The position numbers were made by a program, and so were the translations under genes. Under the pieces are notes generated by a model. The model made no database searches. It was not told the origin of the DNA and saw only the letters and a program-made list of their open reading frames with translations. From Atrichornis clamosus (taxonomy: Eukaryota; Chordata; Aves; Passeriformes; Menuridae): 64,000 nt of DNA. Positions 23,801-36,600 of this stretch are shown piece by piece. The first letter of the stretch is position 1. Every line of letters begins with the position of its first letter. The stretch covers positions 142,572 through 206,571 of the forward strand of contig WBMZ01011704.1 in assembly GCA_013400975.1 (NCBI GenBank), given 5' to 3'.

Positions 23801-26800
23801 AACTAAAATGCCCCATAGAAGTGGGAGTGCACCAGGGACATTCCTGGGCTTCATCTGCCAGTTTATTTTCACCAGAAGGGATACAAGTCCATGTTCTTGA
23901 AGTCTATTCACAGCAGTAACTAGAATATTTACTCATCCCAGTCGTAACTCTAGTGCTACTGTAGGTGTACCCACTACTTACTAAATTGATTCAGTGTTCT
24001 CTCAGTTTTCCTCTGGCATATAATCCACTAGCATTTCCACACCACTACCATGAATATTCACTTCTAAAGCAAAAAACATCACAGAACTCAGACAAGATAT
24101 AAATGTTCAGTAAGGGAGAATTTATTTAAAATAAACTTGAATTAAATTTCCTTTAAGAAATGGTGAATAGGAGAGAGTTAGCAGCTACATCTTTAATTCA
24201 GAGTTTTTGTTGGAAAACATGGCCTTTCTGCTGGCAGCTTGGTCTTGAAATCCATTTTTAAAACCATTAGCATGTTCTTTCCCATCTGACCACTGGTAGA
24301 CTGAGTTATAAATAATATCTGTGTGTGCATTTCTGTTTCTTCTTTCACATGCATAAAACTTGGCTGATGAATTTTAGTGTAACCCCCTATTTCACTGAAA
24401 TCTCCTCCCTTCTGTCTCAAAGCAGCATTTTAGCTCATATGCTCCTTTGTGTCCTTTGTGCCTTGGAGAGGTGAAGACAAGTGGCAGTGGTGAGGCAGAG
24501 ACACAAGTAAAGGGACTGCTTCTACAGGAAATTGGGAAATGAGGCTACGGTCTCCTTTTAGCTGTAGATCCTTTTCTTCACACTGTTTTCTGGTATAAAT
24601 AACATACTGCATTGGATATGGCAAAAGAAATAGATTTGGATTTGAACTGGTTCTCACACATGCTGATAGGTATTGACAGCCATGGAGCTGAGTGAAACGA
24701 TTTGCTAAATGACGTAGATGGGAATATAATTAAATATTTAACATCCAGCAGACTGCTCCTTAACACACAAAATAACAGCATGAAATAAACTGTGATGACA
24801 TGCAAATAATTGTGTGCCTGCAGGCAGTTAATGTAATAAATAAACTAATTCAGTTCTTATTACGGCCTTAAACTTACAGCAAGTTTTTAGTTAATTTAAT
24901 TAATACTCAGCAAATAGCCTACAGTTAGGCAAATCACATAACAGAGAAGCAATACCAACTGGCACTTATTAATCTATTTGCTGATGCTTACTTAACATCT
25001 TTAAAATGATTTTGGTAAAAAAAATACAGTAAACATAACCGTCCCTTGTGGCTATTTTGATTTGTCAGGAATTTTGATTCAGTGGTCCTACACAAGTACT
25101 TCTTTAAATGACATGTCGTCCTATTGGAAACTTCTTGATTCTGCTCCTGGCCACTGCTAGATTTGGTACCAGCCTTATAAAATTCTAAAAATCTTTGAAA
25201 ATGTTGTATCAGATATATTTATGTGATTATTTATTATAATTTCCTAGAGAAACTAGTCTCAGTTGCCCACCTGTTCTTAATGAGCAAGGAGTTTGATTGG
25301 CTTTTGTTTTGCATTATTTTCCACTAAGAAAAAGAAGAAACCCATAACTATAAAAACTGGGTTTTTTCTCGGTTCTTAACATCACTTTCCTGTAATGAAT
25401 TATTACTCAGCTACATTTACATGTTGCAATGTAAACTATGAAACTATCTCTTCACTCTTTCACACAGACCACAATTTCCTGCAGCATCTTAGTTTGCAAG
25501 ACACATTTATGACCAAGAAATTACATTGCCAGAGAAGATTAAGACCTGCAAGAAAGAACAGCTAGTGACTATACCACAAAACCTGCTCTAGTTTAAAAAG
25601 CCTTTTCTATGTTTGTGGCAACCAGGGAAGTAGTTCTACTTAAAGTAAAAGCAAGTTCAGCATTTCAGCAAGAAGGGTTTTTTTCTTCCTTAACTGATAT
25701 ACAGCTTATCTTCACTGAGATAAGGGATGAAAAAACTGTGTGCTTAACTCAGCATATACACAGAAGTATATTAAAGATAGAGGGAGGAAAACTGAAATAT
25801 ATTTGGTAGAATTTCCTCCTTCAGCCTATCCTTTGCTGGCACAAGCAGTGTGTTGCATTAGAATTATTCAATAAGGAAATGATGGTCTGGATTTTGAGAC
25901 AGTGTATCCAAGGTACAGTGCGATACCAAAGTACAGAAATTGAAGTCTGGGGACAGTGTGTAATATATTAAAGACCAGTATCCATAGGCTGAATATCTAA
26001 ATAGATCTAATCTTTTTTTAATATGATATTGATATTTGTCTCCAGGTACCACCAATGTTTCCACTCAAAACAGTTCTGTCTGTTGAAGTAAGAAACTTTG
26101 CACTTTCATAAACTATTTGTGAGTGCATATCTATCTGCACAGGAATTGAGGTATTGAAGTACTTGACAGAAAACTCTGGGAACATAATTAAAGAATGTAC
26201 TGTGTGCTACTTAGGAAAAAATGCACACAAGTGTGTTACACTCAAGTTATATTCCTCTCTTTGCAGTAAGCACACTCTCTTTGTTGAATAAAGTTTTGCC
26301 AGCCTTCTCGTGATTTATTTCAATCATCATAGATTTATTTGAATCCAAACATCTGTTGAACTTATTTTTATAGGTTTATATGTATACATGCAGCTTTAGG
26401 TGTCTTACAATGTATTTAAGACTTATTTGCTGAGGTTCTTCTGGCAAAATATAGTGTTTATAATAGCAGCTTAGGGAGTTGCCCTGTGGTTGTTCTACTG
26501 AATAGATTGCTTCAGTGTGAAGATAGAGGTTTTCCTTTTATTTCCTCCCTCCCACCCAGCCCCAGACTTGCTCTCGCTAACCACTAGCAGCATTTTAGTG
26601 CAGATTTTATCTAGCATGATGAGAATAGAAAAGGCCGAACCTATAGGATAAAGAAGCTCCACTAATCTCCAGTGCTAGTGTACTGAAAGAATCCCCTGGT
26701 AGTTGTATGATGGATGTTCAAGAGACATATCTGTTCAAATGCTATGATTTATCTTTTATTATTTTTTGTTGTCTTGATGCAATATAACCCTGTGTTTAGG

Positions 26801-26953
26801 GTATTCCTGCCCAGTAGAGCCACACCAGCAGTCTAGCCGGGACATCTTTGTCACTTTGCACAGTCCCAGGATGGGATAAGGAGGTTCCAACAGGTTTTGC
26901 AACAGCCCAGCTGTATTTACTGCATGTTTAATCTGACCAGGAGTCTGACTTGT
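20891..26953. other. Unassigned AT-rich DNA
   Basis: About 6 kb has no recognised gene, RNA gene or repeat. Reading frames are all about 110 codons or shorter and have no motif I can assign. It is probably intergenic or intronic. Confidence 0.55.
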
Positions 26954-27198
26954 TGTCATGGCTTAACCCCAACCAGCTGTCAAGGCTCACACAGTCACTC
27001 ACTCACTCCCCCATCAGTGGGATTGGAGAGAGAATTGAAAGGGTAAAAGCTAGAAAACTCGTGGGTAGATAAAAAAACCATTTAATAGGGAAAACAAAAG
27101 CTGTGCATGCAAGCAAAGCAAAACAAGGAGTTAATTCACCCCTTCCCATTGGCAAGCAGGTGTTCAGGAGAGGACGACCCCACAATGCGTAGTGGTTA
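26954..27198 (-). mobile_element. Truncated avian ERV LTR (second family), minus strand
   Basis: The plus strand opens with TGTCATGGCTTAACCCCAAC, continues through CACTCACTCACTCCCCCATC and CTCGTGGGTAGATAAA, and ends near ATGCGTAGTGGTTA. This is the complement of the 3' end (U5, R and part of U3) of the neoavian LTR family whose plus-strand relative lies at 16650-17088. Only about 245 bases remain, so the promoter half of U3 is missing. No internal retroviral sequence adjoins it. I am confident of the family resemblance and less sure of the exact inner break. Confidence 0.85.
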
Positions 27199-27371
27199 AA
27201 AAATACTCTCGATTTTTTTTGTTTGCTTTATTGTCATGTAAACAAAAGCATCTCCGTATTTCTCTTGGCTAAAAAGATACATGTGAGTTAACAATCTCTT
27301 CTCTCCCTCACTCCCTCTAGTTGTCATGGAAGTCTTTCTTTTGAAAGTACACTTTTTCTGCATGACCTTAA

Positions 27372-27507
27372 AAAGAAGCATGCATGAAAAATAGTCATCA
27401 GTGTTGCTTTGGTATTTACATTATCTGTAATAAATTATCAAAGAAGCATGCATGAAAAATAGTCATCAGTGTTGCTTTGGTATTTACATTATCTGTAATA
27501 AATTATC
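27372..27507. repeat. Exact 68-bp tandem duplication (2 copies)
   Basis: Bases 27372-27439 and 27440-27507 are identical at every position, head to tail. The unit begins AAAGAAGCATGCATG and ends AATAAATTATC. It has no coding potential and is not internally repetitive. Perfect identity points to a very recent duplication, or to an assembly or read-joining artefact. Confidence 0.97.
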
Positions 27508-28921
27508 TCCACATTTCAAAACATTCGTGGCAATATATTAAATACTAAATGTTCAAATGATAGGCTTTTTATATGCTCTGCATGCATTATAACACCAAGG
27601 TTTACCAAGACATTACTTCCGTTACTTTAACACATATTAATGATACACAGTAGGTATAAAACTGAATTTTTCAAACCAGAACAAAGTACCTGGAACACAT
27701 CTAAAACTGTCTCATTGCAGGGATTAAAATGAAGAAAGAAAAAACCTGTCATCATTTATTTTATTTAGAAATTGGAGTGTTAGTTATGAACATTTTACTG
27801 ATGTAAAAGGCACATACTAGAACAGACATCCCACAGGTTGTTGCATTCTTAAGGGAAGCTGAGAAGAATATACTTAATTGCTGCTTGTTAAGTGAAGGAG
27901 GATGGTAAGAAAGAAGCACTGCACATATTATGCCTCTGACTAATGAAAGGAATTCAGTAGAGGTCTTGGAGAGCCTTTGTGGAGGTTCAGCAGACTGAAC
28001 TGAGAGCACTTGCAATGAGGTTATATCATCAGATATCCTAACTGGATATTCGATCCAATATGTGGAAATTTCAAAACAATTTTAGAGGAAAAGGAGAAAG
28101 ATTTCCTATTGTTTCATCCCCTCCATCCTGCCTTTTAAATACAGTACTTGCTGTAATAAGCCAGAAAAGAAAAGACAAAAAAAGCAACATTAAAAGGGAG
28201 ATGAAGAGAGGATGCTATCAAACAGACATCAAATAGTGCAACTTAATAAGAAAGAATATGTCTTAGACGAGGCAAAATAATGTGAAAAGTAATGGAGAAT
28301 AAAACAAATTGAAAAAATGTACCAAGCTTATTTTTAATGGAAATTTGTTTTCAACTAAACTAGGTTTTAATGAAAAATCCACTTTCTGATAAAAGTTTAG
28401 CTTTCCCACTGCAAAGTCAACTTTTTTCAATTGAAAATATTCCTTGGATACTGTGTGGTTGTAATTTATCCTCTCAGAGTCCAGAAAACACTGTATGTTA
28501 TAACTATCATAACAAACTCTTTATTCTATCAAAGGAAGAGAGGATGCTACTTTGATGTGATTTCAACAAAACCTCATCCCAAAGAAGAAAAACGGGAACA
28601 TATCTGCTTGAAAATTCCTTGAAGATATCAAGGCAGGACTTCCAATTCAATTTTGCTGCTGAGGTTTTAGTGAAAAGAACTTGGCTTTGAGAGAAGAAAG
28701 TTTTGCTGAATAAGACTACTTGTTTTAATAAAGAGTGAGATTATCAAGAAAAGATGCTCAAGGTAGGAAATGCTGTAAGTAAAACTACAGTCCTCAAGTC
28801 TTTAAACTTATTGTTAATACATTTTTATGATTATTTATTTTTACGAAATTGGCTAGAGTGAACTACTATCTCAATTACAAGGAAACTATACTGAAGCAAA
28901 GATGCTCTCTTAAAATGTAGA
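27508..28921. other. Unassigned AT-rich DNA
   Basis: No gene or repeat was recognised between the tandem duplication and the hairpin preceding the next LTR-like element. Confidence 0.55.
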
Positions 28922-28946
28922 ACTCCATAGCAGTAAGCTATGGAGT
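28922..28946. repeat. Perfect 10-bp inverted repeat (hairpin)
   Basis: ACTCCATAGC and its exact complement GCTATGGAGT flank a 5-base loop, AGTAA. The hairpin lies just left of the putative LTR at 28961-29407. There is no U-tract after it and no gene before it, so a terminator role is not indicated. Confidence 0.85.
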
Positions 28947-28960
28947 GAACATTCCTATTA

Positions 28961-29407
28961 ACAATGCTTGGACAAGGCTGGGGACAGACGATCATTTATT
29001 CACCAAGAAAGTCCAGAGAAGCAATTCCAGGTTCCAGAAGAAATTTCCAGGGTTTATATACAATATCACACCAAGGCTTTTCCATCATTCTATTTCCTTG
29101 TCCCCCCAGTATTTGACATCATAGAATGGGTTTTTGGTTTCTCCTTGCTTCTATTTTGTGGTGCAAGAATGTTGTCTGGTGTCCTCCTCTGGTAATTTTG
29201 AGGAGGGGGTCTTCTTTTTGCTTCCTCCCTCTTAGTCATGCTCATACTGTCCTTTGAACGACCTAGTAGAGCTTGGGTGCTCATGAGCGCAGGCAGTCTC
29301 TTTCTGCTGAGTCCCACTTTTTGTCTTATTGTTCCAACTGGTATCCAAAATGTTTCATCCATCTTTAGTTACTTAGTTACCCAAGATCCTTCTACCCCAA
29401 CAATACT
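28961..29407 (-). mobile_element. Putative solo ERV LTR, minus strand
   Basis: On the minus strand a TATA box (complement of TTTATATAC, about 29053-29061) is followed some 60 bases later by an AATAAA signal (complement at 28995-29000). The order U3, promoter, R, poly(A) signal is that of an LTR. A 6-base direct repeat, CTATTA, at 28955-28960 and 29408-29413 could be the target duplication. The ends then lack canonical TG/CA, although a TGTTGGGG start lies 5 bases inside (complement ending at 29402). The 90-codon minus-strand frame in it (29090-29362) resembles no known protein and is probably U3 sequence. The exact ends are uncertain. Confidence 0.5.
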
Positions 29408-29413
29408 CTATTA

Positions 29414-32400
29414 GTTTTATTTCATAGCTAAACAACTCCCTATTGATTAAGTTCTGCAGGTGGATCACATTTATTAAAACTTCTGAAGTGTATAAGTTCC
29501 AAGACACTCCCTAATTTCCTCAGGGTATTCAAGAATAAGAACGGACACCAAACTAAACTAAACCAGTTTAAAATTACAAAATCACAAAAACATACAACAG
29601 CTCCATATAAGATTCAAAAATCACCAAACTACTGATTAAATGTAATATTTCCCTCTTTCAGTACTAAAGGCAGAATTTTGTATCCTTACGGGTGATTGTG
29701 CTATGGACAACATCTTGCTTTCACTTTACCAGTGAAAGGAAGAAGGTTTTGTGAAAGATGGGAAGTAGAGAAGAAGAATGAGAATATATTTTGAAGGGCA
29801 AATCTGGAAGAATTTTAAGATAAAGATCTATTCTTGTGCATCAGGACAATACTGGAATTATTTCAAAGAAAAAATTCAGGACTTTGCAGCATGATGCATC
29901 ATCAGGGGCTTCTTATATTTTTGTTGAAAGACATACAATCTTGATAGTATCTTTACAGTAACTGAAATTCTAGGCAGTAAGGAGAATCTAGAAATCCTAG
30001 CAAGGTGAAAGCTTGTAAAACAAAATGTATACTTCTTAGAATGTTGGTAGAAAGACACTAGGTTTTATAATTTGTATTTCATGCTAAACTCCAAAAATTG
30101 TTTCATAAGTACTTTTCAGCAGTATCTTGCAAAAAGAGAGCACATAACCATAATACAGGTTCTGAGCATTCTCAGACACGTGTAAGAGACAGCTCACACA
30201 GTGATGCTGAGAAGACAACACATTAATATCCTCTCCTATTGTAATGTGTGGATGATTACTGTTTACAAAGGACCTCCATCTCCTCTATCTTGCTGTCACA
30301 AAGATGTTCTGAAAGTCTAACTCTCCAGACCGCAGTGCCCACCTGTGAGTGAAGGAATGACTGACTGAGCACTAAAGCTACAACAGCAAGTTCTGCTTCA
30401 ACTACAGTGCTATCTGAAAACTGCACTTCCTGGCCTCACCTAGACCTCTGCCTCTCACCTTGCATGGCTGTTCATAAAATGAAGTCTAAAGAACTCATGA
30501 AACAGCCCCTGAATCACCACAGGTTTCTTCTACATTATGAGATTTAAATAAGGCTCCAACACTCACGGTGCTCCAAGCTAAAAACTGTGTTCATTCAGGA
30601 ATTATTACTGGTTTTCCCTGGCCAATGTCACAAAGCAGAGAAGAAAGCATACATGAGCAGAAGCTATTTAAACTGGAGAATTTTTATCCTCCACTGCACC
30701 TGTATGAGAGCTTTCAAAAAGCTGCTTCAAGAAGTATTCTCAGTGACTTCATAGTCCAGTAAGGCACAACTTTACGTACCTTGTTGTCATGTCAGCCTAC
30801 TTAGCCATCAGTAAACTGGCTGGCAATTTTCCTTGTACCTTCCCGGTGATTTATCGACTGCAATCACTCAGTGTGTTTTTAGAAATAAATGTCGTTCTAC
30901 TCTGTGGATATTTCTGAGTTTGTTAAGAATACCAAAACACCTTTTTCCTTCGGTGTACAATACTACTGTGTTTTTGTGCATCGTTTCAAGTGGAATACAG
31001 GACACAGAACTGAAAAAGAGTACATGAACTGAGTAAAGAGCTCAGGTTGAATTATGGACATTAAGGCAAGATTTTTCTGTCTTCCTTTAATACATGGGAA
31101 AGTCAAGTTTATTAGTGCTTGTCTTGCTAACAGCTCCTACTCTTCTTCCTCTGCTTCACTCCTTATATAATGTGCTTTTCCAGATTCTAAAGGCCCTGAA
31201 AGTGAGAGTTAGTTGTGGAAACTTACCTTCCATTGACATGGACAGGATTGATCAATTGCTGGTGCTCCAAGTTGTAATCATCTCATAAATTCATCAGTAC
31301 CTATGAGAAACTACATCTGTCAATAGGGAAAGGTTTTCTTATTTTTCTGGAGGTATGCAAGAGAAAAAAAGAAACAGGGTTTTTTTACCAGGAATTAACA
31401 TAATTTGACTATGCAGTCAGTCCTTTTATTTCTACTACAAAGAAGATAATTGTTTATGTGATTAGCAAATCCTCTTCAGAGTGCTTAAGTCCAGATTGTA
31501 AATATAGAAAAGGCCTTCTTTAAAGACATTGGTTGTTAGTTCAAAGTTCAGCACAACAGTATTTCAAAATTATGCAGATTTAGCAGTTTCAAAACATTAG
31601 TTCTATAGCTGAATGAATGACTCAATGGGACAGACCCTGTCTGGTAAGGCCCTGCAGTGCCAGCCCAGGGGATACCTTGTGGCTACCAGCCTATAGGGAA
31701 CAGCCAATCCTTGCAGCACCCTGACACTAAATCAAAGAACTGATGTTAATATTAATTTATTGGGGGGGGGGTTTCTCCACTATTAATATTATAAAATTCA
31801 TTATTATTTTCCAGTACAATTTAGCAGTAGTCCAATTTTCTTGTTGTTTTCAAGGAAACTCGACAGTGGTCACAGAAACTTGGCACTAAATTCTTGGCAT
31901 CTTCTTCAGCAGTCAAACATAACAGCTAAGAGGTAACATTTCAGAGATGTTTAAGAGGATTTAGCTTAGCAGTTACTACTGGTTTTATCTGCAAGGTGCA
32001 TGCATTAACACCTGTTCTGAGGTCTGAACATTTGTCCTTATTAATATTTAGGTTATGTTTTACACTAAGAGCTCCCAGGGTAACTGCTTACATAAAATTT
32101 CTGTGAGAAGGCCATACTGCATTCATTTCATCAGACAGAACTGGATATGTAGTGAGCATATCTGGAAATTGAATATATTTTGTAAATTTGCAACAGAAGT
32201 GGAAGAATTTGTAAGAGTGGTATCAATATTGACATAGACTTCTTTGTTGTATTTTCATTAAGGAGTGAATTCTTAAATTTCTGAGAATATTGCCTTATTT
32301 TTCTCATCTGTTTTTCAAAACCCCAGGTCAGCATCAGCTCAATCCACAGAAGTATATCTGTACTCGGAAGAACTGAACCACTGCCAAGAAAAGAAAAGGC

Positions 32401-32497
32401 TAAGGAAAATTATTATATCCGCAGTTGTTCCTCTTAATTCTTGTGTTAAGGAAGTTTCCCTCTCTGACCATGCAGAAGCCACTCTGGCAGATACACT
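29414..32497. other. Unassigned DNA
   Basis: No gene was recognised. A slightly GC-richer patch at about 31620-31735 and a G9 run at about 31761 stand out from the AT-rich background. Neither could be assigned. Confidence 0.5.
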
Positions 32498-32900
32498 TGA
32501 ACCACCTGAGCTGGGACCAAGGCCCCTTCAGAGCTGCACACCTCACACTCACACAGTTACACCAAGTTTCCTCACCGGTTTGACCCCTGGTTTCCTATAG
32601 CAGAGACTCAGACGTCCAGATTGTTAAAATAATTTAATCTTGGTAGAATAAGAAAATAACAGCTCTAGCTGGGTGACTCTGAGGAGTGACCCTGAGCAAA
32701 GGCATTCCTGGGCTTTTATTCTTTTACAGTCTAAGCATGGGAAAGTCTGGAGGTGGCTGGCTCCTGTGGTGTCTCCAAGTGTCCGGTCACTTGCCCAGAC
32801 CACAGGTCACTAGGTCAGCAGTTCATTGCCTCTTGCCTTGGGCTCTTGCCACCCAGAGATCAGCCTGCAGCTCCACTGCAGCTGCACCCCAAGCTGCCTG
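32498..32900 (-). mobile_element. Probable ERV LTR, minus strand, boundaries unclear
   Basis: Read on the minus strand, GAATAAAAGCCC (complement near 32712-32723) could serve as a TATA region. About 80 bases downstream lies AGATTAAAT, a possible ATTAAA polyadenylation signal (complement near 32634-32642). U5-like sequence follows, ending near CAGGTGGTTCA (complement at 32498-32508). The segment is richer in G and C than its surroundings, as LTRs here tend to be. No target duplication or internal retroviral sequence was found. It differs from the other LTR families in the window. Confidence 0.45.
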
Positions 32901-33415
32901 CACTGTATGTATTGCTTAACACTTGTCTGTATAGAAATTAAGTAGTTAATAATTAATTCTGCTTTGTCTAAAACACATGACCCTTTAATAACTTCACATA
33001 CCATGGTGCCAGGTTTAGAAGAATATGTTTAAACCCACAGAACTGGTTATGTACAGAGTGTAGGGTTGCCAGAGAAAAGTGCTTAGATGGACATTATTTT
33101 GTACTATAATTAAAAATGGAATTATTTTAAATTCCTTTTTCTTGAAGCAATTAATATCATGTTAATTACCCAAAAGAAACATACAGGGGCAGCACGATAA
33201 AAGTTAAAGCAAATATTTGAAGCCAGTGTTGGTGAATCAATGTGCTTCAGAGGTAACTATCACTGTCTTCTAAAGCAAACAAGTTACCCAAAATTCAGAG
33301 CCCCATATGTTGCTTTTATTCAGAGAAAATGAAAGGATTTGGCATATCCAATATAAACCTCCTTTTTAACAGAGGATCTAAAATCCTAGAACCTAGAAGA
33401 AAAAAACTACACCTT
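32901..33415. other. Unassigned DNA between two LTRs
   Basis: AT-rich sequence with no recognisable gene, retroviral primer-binding site or internal retroviral coding. The neighbouring LTRs therefore do not bound a provirus; they belong to different families and opposite strands. Confidence 0.6.
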
Positions 33416-34097
33416 TGCTACCCAGTCCAAGTTCGTTTCTGTGGAGGCCAGTGTGCCGGCGCAACAAGTGACTCAGCTCATTCAGTGATGGGATAGCCCC
33501 TAGGATCCTCCCCAAGGTTAGGGCGACAGAAAAGGCTTCCCCCCAGGATGCTTTGCTCCATTATGTTGATGTACTTCAGTTCAGTTTCCCTGATTGGCCA
33601 GTTGTTCTCCCTGCTCCTTTATGCCCTATATGTCCGGTTCTGGAAAGTTCTCCCTTCTCTGTTCCCCCATTGACCCTTGCCCCATCGTCTCTCCCTCCGA
33701 GCCCCCTGTTGGTTTCCTTAGTCTAACCCCGCCTGTGTACCGCCCCTGTGCCCTCAGACCATTGGCCCCTGATACTTTCCCACCCCCGTACTTAAAGCCT
33801 GACCCTCAGCCATTTTGTTGTTTTCATCCCTGGACTTCTTTGAGCAGGGACTGCTAATAAATCCCTCGGAACTCCAAACGAAGATCCCCTCCCACCTCTT
33901 TATCTCTGTCACTATCTGGACTCTGTGTGTGTGTGTGTGACTGCCTGCAGACACCTTGCAGGGTGCGCTTGGGTGTATGTGCAGGGGCTTACGAGTCCCA
34001 CAGGAGCGACTCTGCGAGGAACGCTTTCTGGAAGGTGACAGTGCCTGAATCTCACCTGCCCACACCGTTCCAGCCCTAGTAAAAGGCACTAGCGACA
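33416..34097 (+). mobile_element. Solo LTR of an avian endogenous retrovirus (copy 2)
   Basis: This LTR of about 682 bases starts TGCTACCC and ends GCGACA (canonical TG/CA). It has a TATA-like TACTTAAAG at about 33789-33797 and an AATAAA signal at 33856-33861. A GT-rich U5 segment lies at about 33926-33941. The flanks share CCTT (33412-33415 and 34098-34101). If the last CA was lost by slippage, a 6-base CACCTT duplication is possible, which would agree with copy 1. R and U5 match the minus-strand solo LTR at 10880-11502, including CCAAACGAAG and the block around CACAGGAGCGACTC, while U3 has diverged. No retroviral genes adjoin it. Confidence 0.88.
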
Positions 34098-36600
34098 CCT
34101 TTCAAATTGCACTTTATAAAGTTTTCAATGTCCAGCATTTTTCCTTTCTCAGTTATGCTGTTGGCAATTCAGACATTTCCCACATGCATTCCAAGGTGCT
34201 TTGTCTTTCAATTTAATGGAATATTTACATAAATACAGGCCAACAAAAGTTGGTTTTTTTCTTCTAGAAAATACTTTTTTTTCTTCTATTTTTTCTTTTA
34301 GAATTTTTCTGTTTCATGATGACCTTCACTTCTCTTTGGAACAGAATCATCAGGCTCTGTTAGCTCCTTACAGCTGTCATAAATAAAAAGTAATCCTACT
34401 ATATCTGTAAGCAGTCTCCTTAAATCAAGAACATTTTCACATGCCATTAAGAAGAAAAAATTGCAATAAAGAGAAGACACTGGTGTTGGTGGTTTTTTCT
34501 GAGATTAAATTTTTGAGAAATATTATCATTAAAGAAAGCTGAAAATACCTAAGCACTGACTTTCACAGGGATTTTCCTTCAAAATGCACCTACACCTCAC
34601 TAAAACAGTTTGCTTTTCTTTTGGCTGGTTGCATGCACACCATATTTGTGTAATCACTTGATGTGATGGACAGTCTGAGAGAGCATTAGAATTACCAACA
34701 ATGTATAAATTATTCAATAAGAATACTGACAGGAATATTTTACCTGACTTGCTGGTGTTGTGGAAGAAGAATGTGCAGAGGAAAAGCAAAGCCGTTGTTC
34801 AATGTACAGAAGCAAAGATTAGGACTAATTAACATGAGATTAATTAAGTAGGAAACAAAGACAAGCTTTGTGTACAAGAATGAAGAAAAAGCCTATTAAT
34901 TTCATCTTTACAGTTATTTTGTGTCTTACCATCAGAGCACCTTGATGACTCAGACACTGATGCATTTATTCTCACAAAACACCAGAGACAGGTAGACAAA
35001 GATTTGAAAGCCATACCTCAGATAGCTATAGACATAAGGTAGAAAGTTTATGGCAAAAGCAGAACAGCTCTGACATAAACATGTTTTCCTTAAAAGGACT
35101 TCCTCTCTTCATCTCTGTCTACTTCCACGTATGTACTAAAATACATGAAGCTGAATATTTTATAACTGATGGACATTAAAGTAATCGTTTTCCTTGTACA
35201 GTAAGTAAACATATGAACAAGTGAAATAGCTTTGAATTCTGGAAAACTTATGTTTTCCTCTATATTTTTAGAGTCAGCTATGACATTACATAAAAACATT
35301 TGCACACACAGGATTTTTTTCTAAAAAAATACTTAAGATGAGAAATCTGATGTGCTAGCCTTGAGAAAATAAAGAACTTCAAAACTCCATGGGTACCAAC
35401 TTCACTGTCAAACTTATTATTGGAAAACAGAGCATTTGAATAGCCTGGCAATGTGGAATGATTTGTTTCTTCCTTGTGAAATTGTTCAGCATTGACAAAC
35501 ATATCACAACTCCTGCTTCTCATCTGCTGGAGATGGATCAGTTAATCAATGGTGTTCAGACTGTGAATGTTCGCATTCTTTTGCTAGTTGTCAAGTCCAA
35601 GGTACTCTCATACCTATGGAGGTAAACGCTATGCAGACAAAATACACCTGTTGTTTCCAACAGAGGCTTTCTTCACAGGACCAGGATCTGATACAGCAAT
35701 AGCTACATACCTGCAGAGTGAATGTAAGCCATCATCCCCTGATTACTTAACTATTCTAATACACCCTGCATTCATGTACACCAATGATTGTATGAATAGC
35801 TCTATAAGAGTACAGTAATGAGTCAATTGGTAGAAAGCATGTTCATAGAGCATCTGCACCATGTGCAATGACAATGATGGAAAAACCAGGAGGAAGGCAG
35901 CAGGGGTATCAAGCAAGCTACTTGTTAAGAGAAAATTGTTAGAGCAAAATGCTATTAGATAAAAACAAGAAAATGTTATAATCTGTTTACTGCATTCTTC
36001 CTTCTTACACATCTGAAATTAAGTAACTGTAGGGGCTTCTTGCTCCACAATAGAAAGAAAAAAAAACAACCACCAAAAAACCACGAAAACAATATTTACT
36101 ACACGCTCCCTAAAAACATGGAAACCAGCAAACTGAGCCCTCCTAGCAGTGTCTTATGTTCAAAACTTCTTTGGCTTGGAATGAACATGAATCAGAAGAA
36201 ATATCAGAGATCTCATAATCAGCAAAAAAAGACACTATCTGAAACCAGATCAGATGTTCTATTTATATTTTCATTCATATTCACATATGAACAAAGCAAA
36301 CTTTGGACACATTCATATCCTGTCAACATCAGCAGAAGCACTTCTGTCACTTGATGTATCAGTTTGAACTCACAACTCTCTCAGAGAATGTGGTGTGAAT
36401 TCAGCCCATCTTTACAAATATTTTCTAAGGCATGTGCTTGCATTGCCCACTACATGAACTTCCCAGTCTAAGAGTTTCACACATTAAAAAGTGTATGGTT
36501 TTATTTTCCATGATGAAATAATGCTTTCCCTTTGAAGTAAAACATTTCATTCTATTTATTTCCAAATAAGAAATAGATTAGGATCACAATCAGAAAAACC
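34098..36600. other. Unassigned AT-rich DNA
   Basis: No gene, RNA gene or repeat was recognised. Open frames are below about 105 codons and without motifs. Confidence 0.55.

Noticed and set aside
32498..34097. Two adjacent LTR-like segments as ends of one provirus
   Set aside because: They are on opposite strands, belong to different families and have no retroviral coding sequence between them.
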